A stretch of 64,000 bases of DNA. Origin: Clostridium vincentii. Lineage in GTDB: Bacteria; Bacillota; Clostridia; Clostridiales; Clostridiaceae. The notes below the pieces were generated by a model. That model ran no database searches, was not told the origin of the DNA, and worked only from the letters and a program-made list of their open reading frames with translations. Location of the stretch: assembly GCF_002995745.1 (NCBI RefSeq), contig NZ_PVXQ01000002.1:62001-126000 (forward strand). The letters run 5' to 3'. Position 1 is the stretch's first letter, and the number at the start of each line of letters is the position of its first letter. Of this stretch, positions 61,870 to 64,000 are shown piece after piece. A program made the position numbers and the translations under genes.

Positions 61870-63153
61870 ATGAGTAAAAATTATAGATTTGAAACACAAC
61901 AACTACATGCAGGTCAAGACGTAGACCCTACAACAAAATCAAGGACAGTACCAATTTATCAGACATCATCATATGTATTTGATAATACACAACATGCGGA
62001 AAATCTTTTTGGATTAAAAGAAAATGGAAATATTTATTCAAGAATTATGAATCCAACAAGTGATGTTTTTGAAAAAAGAATGGCAGTACTTGAAGGTGGA
62101 GTTGGAGCATTAGCTACAGCAAGTGGATCAGCAGCAATTACTTACTCAATATTAAATATTGCAGGAACAGGAGATGAGATTGTTGCAGCAGCAACCCTTT
62201 ATGGGGGAACATTTAATTTATTTTCAACTACTTTGCCAAGACTTGGAATTACAACAACTTTTGTAGATCCTGATCGAGTAGAAAACTTTGAAGCAGCAAT
62301 TACTGAAAAGACTAAAGCAATATTTATTGAATCTATTGGAAATCCAGGAATTAATATAATTGACATAGAAGAAGTAGCAAAGGTTGCACATAAACATGGT
62401 ATCCCATTAATTATAGATAATACATTCGGTACACCATATCTAGTAAAACCAATTGAATTTGGAGCAGATATAGTAGTTCATTCAGCAACTAAATTTATTG
62501 GTGGACATGGTACTTCAATTGGAGGAGTTATAGTAGATGGAGGAAACTTTGATTGGGCACAAAATGATAAGTTCCCAGGATTTACAGAACCAGATACTAG
62601 CTATCATGGACTTGTTTACGCTAGAGATATTGGGGCAGCAGCATTTATAACAAAGGCACGTGTACAATTACTTCGTGATACAGGAGCTACTTTAAGCCCG
62701 TTTAATTCTTTCTTATTTTTGCAAGGATTAGAAACTTTATCACTTAGATTAGAACGTCATGTTGAAAATACTAAAAAGATAGTTGATTTCTTAAATTCAA
62801 ACGATCAGGTAGCATGGGTTAATTATCCTTCATTAGAGGGTAATAAGTACTATGACTTAGCTAAAAAGTATTTACCAAAAGGCGCAGGTTCTATATTTAC
62901 CTTTGGAGTTAAGGGCGGAGAAGCTGAAGCTCGTAAGTTTATAGATAGCTTAGAAGTATTCTCTCAACTTGCAAATGTAGGTGATTCTAAATCATTAGTA
63001 ATTCACCCTGCATCAACTACACATCAGCAGCTTTCAGACACAGAACAAGCAAATGCTGGAATTACTAAAGATATGATTAGACTTTCTATAGGTACAGAAC
63101 ATATTGATGACCTTATAGAAGATTTACAAAATGCTTTTTCTAAAATAGGATAA
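61870..63153 (+). CDS. O-acetylhomoserine sulfhydrylase
   Basis: 427 residues of the Cys/Met-metabolism PLP family. PLP Lys208 in [23 protein letters not shown] and [16 protein letters not shown] are typical of MetY-type O-acetylhomoserine (thiol)-lyases, which make homocysteine from sulfide. The long C-terminal region ([15 protein letters not shown] type) supports MetY rather than a gamma-synthase. Monocistronic, strong promoter; the regulator is unknown. Confidence 0.92.
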   Translation: MSKNYRFETQQLHAGQDVDPTTKSRTVPIYQTSSYVFDNTQHAENLFGLKENGNIYSRIMNPTSDVFEKRMAVLEGGVGALATASGSAAITYSILNIAGTGDEIVAAATLYGGTFNLFSTTLPRLGITTTFVDPDRVENFEAAITEKTKAIFIESIGNPGINIIDIEEVAKVAHKHGIPLIIDNTFGTPYLVKPIEFGADIVVHSATKFIGGHGTSIGGVIVDGGNFDWAQNDKFPGFTEPDTSYHGLVYARDIGAAAFITKARVQLLRDTGATLSPFNSFLFLQGLETLSLRLERHVENTKKIVDFLNSNDQVAWVNYPSLEGNKYYDLAKKYLPKGAGSIFTFGVKGGEAEARKFIDSLEVFSQLANVGDSKSLVIHPASTTHQQLSDTEQANAGITKDMIRLSIGTEHIDDLIEDLQNAFSKIG

Positions 63154-63206
63154 TATTTATTGACAACAATAAAAAATAGGAATAATATAAAAATATAATT
63201 TAATAT

Positions 63207-63318
63207 ATTCTTCGGGGCAGGGTTAATTTCCCTACTGGCGGTATAGCCCGCGAGCCATTGTGCTGATTCGGTTTAACTCCGAAGCCAACAGTAAAGTCTG
63301 GATAAAAGAAGAAAATGA
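63207..63318 (+). ncRNA. FMN riboswitch (RFN element)
   Basis: Shows the invariant RFN blocks in order: ttcggggcagggt, ccctactggcggtatagccc, gcgagcc, gattcggt...actccgaagcc, aacagt, aaagtctggat and the closing agaagaa. It senses flavin mononucleotide and shuts off riboflavin synthesis genes; ribD follows. Confidence 0.97.
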
Positions 63319-63361
63319 ATAAGTATAGTTTATTATTATGATAACTCTATTTGTGTATTTT

Positions 63362-63394
63362 GCTCTGAAATATTTTATATTTCAGAGCTTTTTT
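63362..63394 (+). terminator. Expression-platform terminator of the FMN riboswitch
   Basis: 11-bp stem gctctgaaata / tatttcagagc followed by six T, about 45 nt after the aptamer. Confidence 0.9.
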
Positions 63395-63430
63395 AATTTA
63401 CATGATGGGATGATTTTACTTATTTTTGGA

Positions 63431-63460
63431 GCCTCGAATAATTTATTCGAGGCTTTTCTT
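63431..63460 (+). terminator. Second terminator-like hairpin in the ribD leader
   Basis: Stem gcctcgaat / attcgaggc, 5-nt loop, then ttttcttt. Confidence 0.75.
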
Positions 63461-63529
63461 TGTTAATATTTATTTTTTTGTTAATACTAAAATAATAATG
63501 TGTACCCAAAAGAGGAACTTTGTGTGGAA

Positions 63530-63648
63530 TTGATAATTGATAATTGAGAGTTGAAGGATAAAACTCCTAGGAGTTTTTGAAAATATATAATTTTAGAAAT
63601 TCTGCAGGAATTTCATCTATAATTTTCAATTTTCCACTTTCAATTAAA
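63530..63648. repeat. MITE-like palindromic element in the ribD leader
   Basis: Imperfect terminal inverted repeats (aattgagagttgaa at 63543 against ttccactttcaatt at 63632) flank two inner palindromes, aaactcctaggagttt (63561-63576) and gaaattctgcaggaatttc (63596-63614). I recall similar elements scattered in clostridial genomes; that recall is unverified. It separates the riboswitch from ribD. Confidence 0.5.
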
Positions 63649-63663
63649 AAAGAGAGGATTGAT

Positions 63664-64000
63664 ATGATGGATAGAAAATATATGAAGATAGCTTTAGAGT
63701 TAGCTAAAAATGGAGAAGGACGAGTAAGTCCAAATCCAATGGTGGGAGCAATTATTGTAAAGAACGGTAGTGTAATAGCTGGCGGTCATCATAGAGAATA
63801 TGGCAAAGCCCATGCTGAGGTTGATGCCTTTGAAAATGCCACTGAGGATGTTGAAGGAGCTACTATGTATGTGACTCTAGAACCTTGTTCTCATTTTGGG
63901 AAGACTCCTCCCTGTGCAGATAAGATAATCGAGAAAAAAATATCAAAAGTGGTAATAGGTAGCTTAGATCCTAATCCGTTAGTTGCTGGAAATGGAGTAA
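63664..64000 (+). CDS. ribD: Riboflavin biosynthesis deaminase/reductase, 5' part
   Basis: The first 112 codons are visible and the frame runs off the window. The deaminase domain shows VSPNPMVGAIIV, the zinc site HAEVDAF and PCSHFGKTPPC, all diagnostic of RibD, which deaminates and then reduces the pyrimidine intermediate of riboflavin synthesis. AGAGGATT precedes two adjacent ATG codons (63664, 63667). Controlled by the upstream FMN riboswitch. Confidence 0.96.
   Translation, partial: MMDRKYMKIALELAKNGEGRVSPNPMVGAIIVKNGSVIAGGHHREYGKAHAEVDAFENATEDVEGATMYVTLEPCSHFGKTPPCADKIIEKKISKVVIGSLDPNPLVAGNGV

Noticed and set aside
1..64000. CRISPR arrays, tRNA or rRNA genes, insertion sequences
   Set aside because: No regularly spaced repeats, no cloverleaf or rRNA-like sequence and no transposase ORF were recognised on reading both strands.

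Overview
The window is AT-rich DNA from a spore-forming, anaerobic Firmicute, most likely Clostridium sensu stricto. The evidence is strong AGGAGG-type ribosome binding sites, many TTG and GTG starts, a hybrid-cluster protein, a radical-SAM lysine 2,3-aminomutase, a spoVA cluster, an FMN riboswitch before ribD and a clostridial AgrD-like peptide. I see no rRNA, tRNA, CRISPR array, intact transposase or prophage.

Layout. 1-7.5 kb: 3' end of hcp, a two-Cache diguanylate cyclase gene split by an in-frame TAG, a three-gene ABC exporter, two membrane proteins (DUF1576-like and CmpB-like) and a HAD-hydrolase stub. 7.6-13.5 kb: two related quorum-sensing-type loci. The second has a 153-aa membrane protein, AgrB, a 44-aa AgrD-like pheromone precursor missing from a length-limited ORF list, and a PAS histidine kinase. 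The first has only the membrane protein and the kinase. The two kinases share an almost identical 3' third, as expected after gene conversion. 13.6-16.8 kb: a small membrane protein, a BirA operator, bioY, a frameshifted bioD, bioA and a GC-rich hairpin island. 16.8-26.2 kb: an alpha-galactoside (melibiose/raffinose type) locus with a divergent AraC regulator, a GH4 and a GH36 alpha-galactosidase and an ABC importer. The binding protein, one permease and the ATPase of that importer each carry a separate disabling lesion.

26.3-33.2 kb: YhhN-like protein, a glycine betaine/proline-type importer (opuA), a membrane protein with a MarR remnant, pirin, and two small damaged genes. 33.4-37.5 kb: an uncharacterised Cys-rich protein, yjdF with its riboswitch-like leader, an LD-carboxypeptidase, and a TetR/zinc-ribbon pair. 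37.5-42.7 kb: the acetyl-beta-lysine osmolyte genes (kamA/ablA-ablB) behind a long hairpin-rich leader with a terminator, then a DDAH-like amidinotransferase and a FAD-Rieske oxidoreductase. 42.9-49.8 kb: a sensory locus with a binding-protein remnant, a response-regulator/kinase fusion, a sugar-binding lipoprotein, a 1067-aa hybrid kinase and CheR. 49.8-53.9 kb: a spore-membrane operon (DUF421, SpoVAC, SpoVAD, SpoVAE, DUF1657, plus two tiny ORFs) with a divergent second DUF421 gene. 54-64 kb: exported Mn-type superoxide dismutase, GH1 phospho-beta-glucosidase, CBS protein, diguanylate cyclase, a PadR operon with its operator, nitroreductase, DUF948/YtxH pair, O-acetylhomoserine sulfhydrylase, FMN riboswitch, an AT-rich palindromic element and the start of ribD.

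Two themes run through the window. One is environmental sensing: Agr-type signalling, three kinases sharing an EFSDIY C-terminal tail, and two diguanylate cyclases. The other is gene decay: about ten genes are interrupted by point nonsense changes, small indels or deletions. Either the strain has lost functions recently or the assembly contains errors; the mix of lesion types favours at least some being real. All functional calls rest on reading motifs and context; no database search was run.
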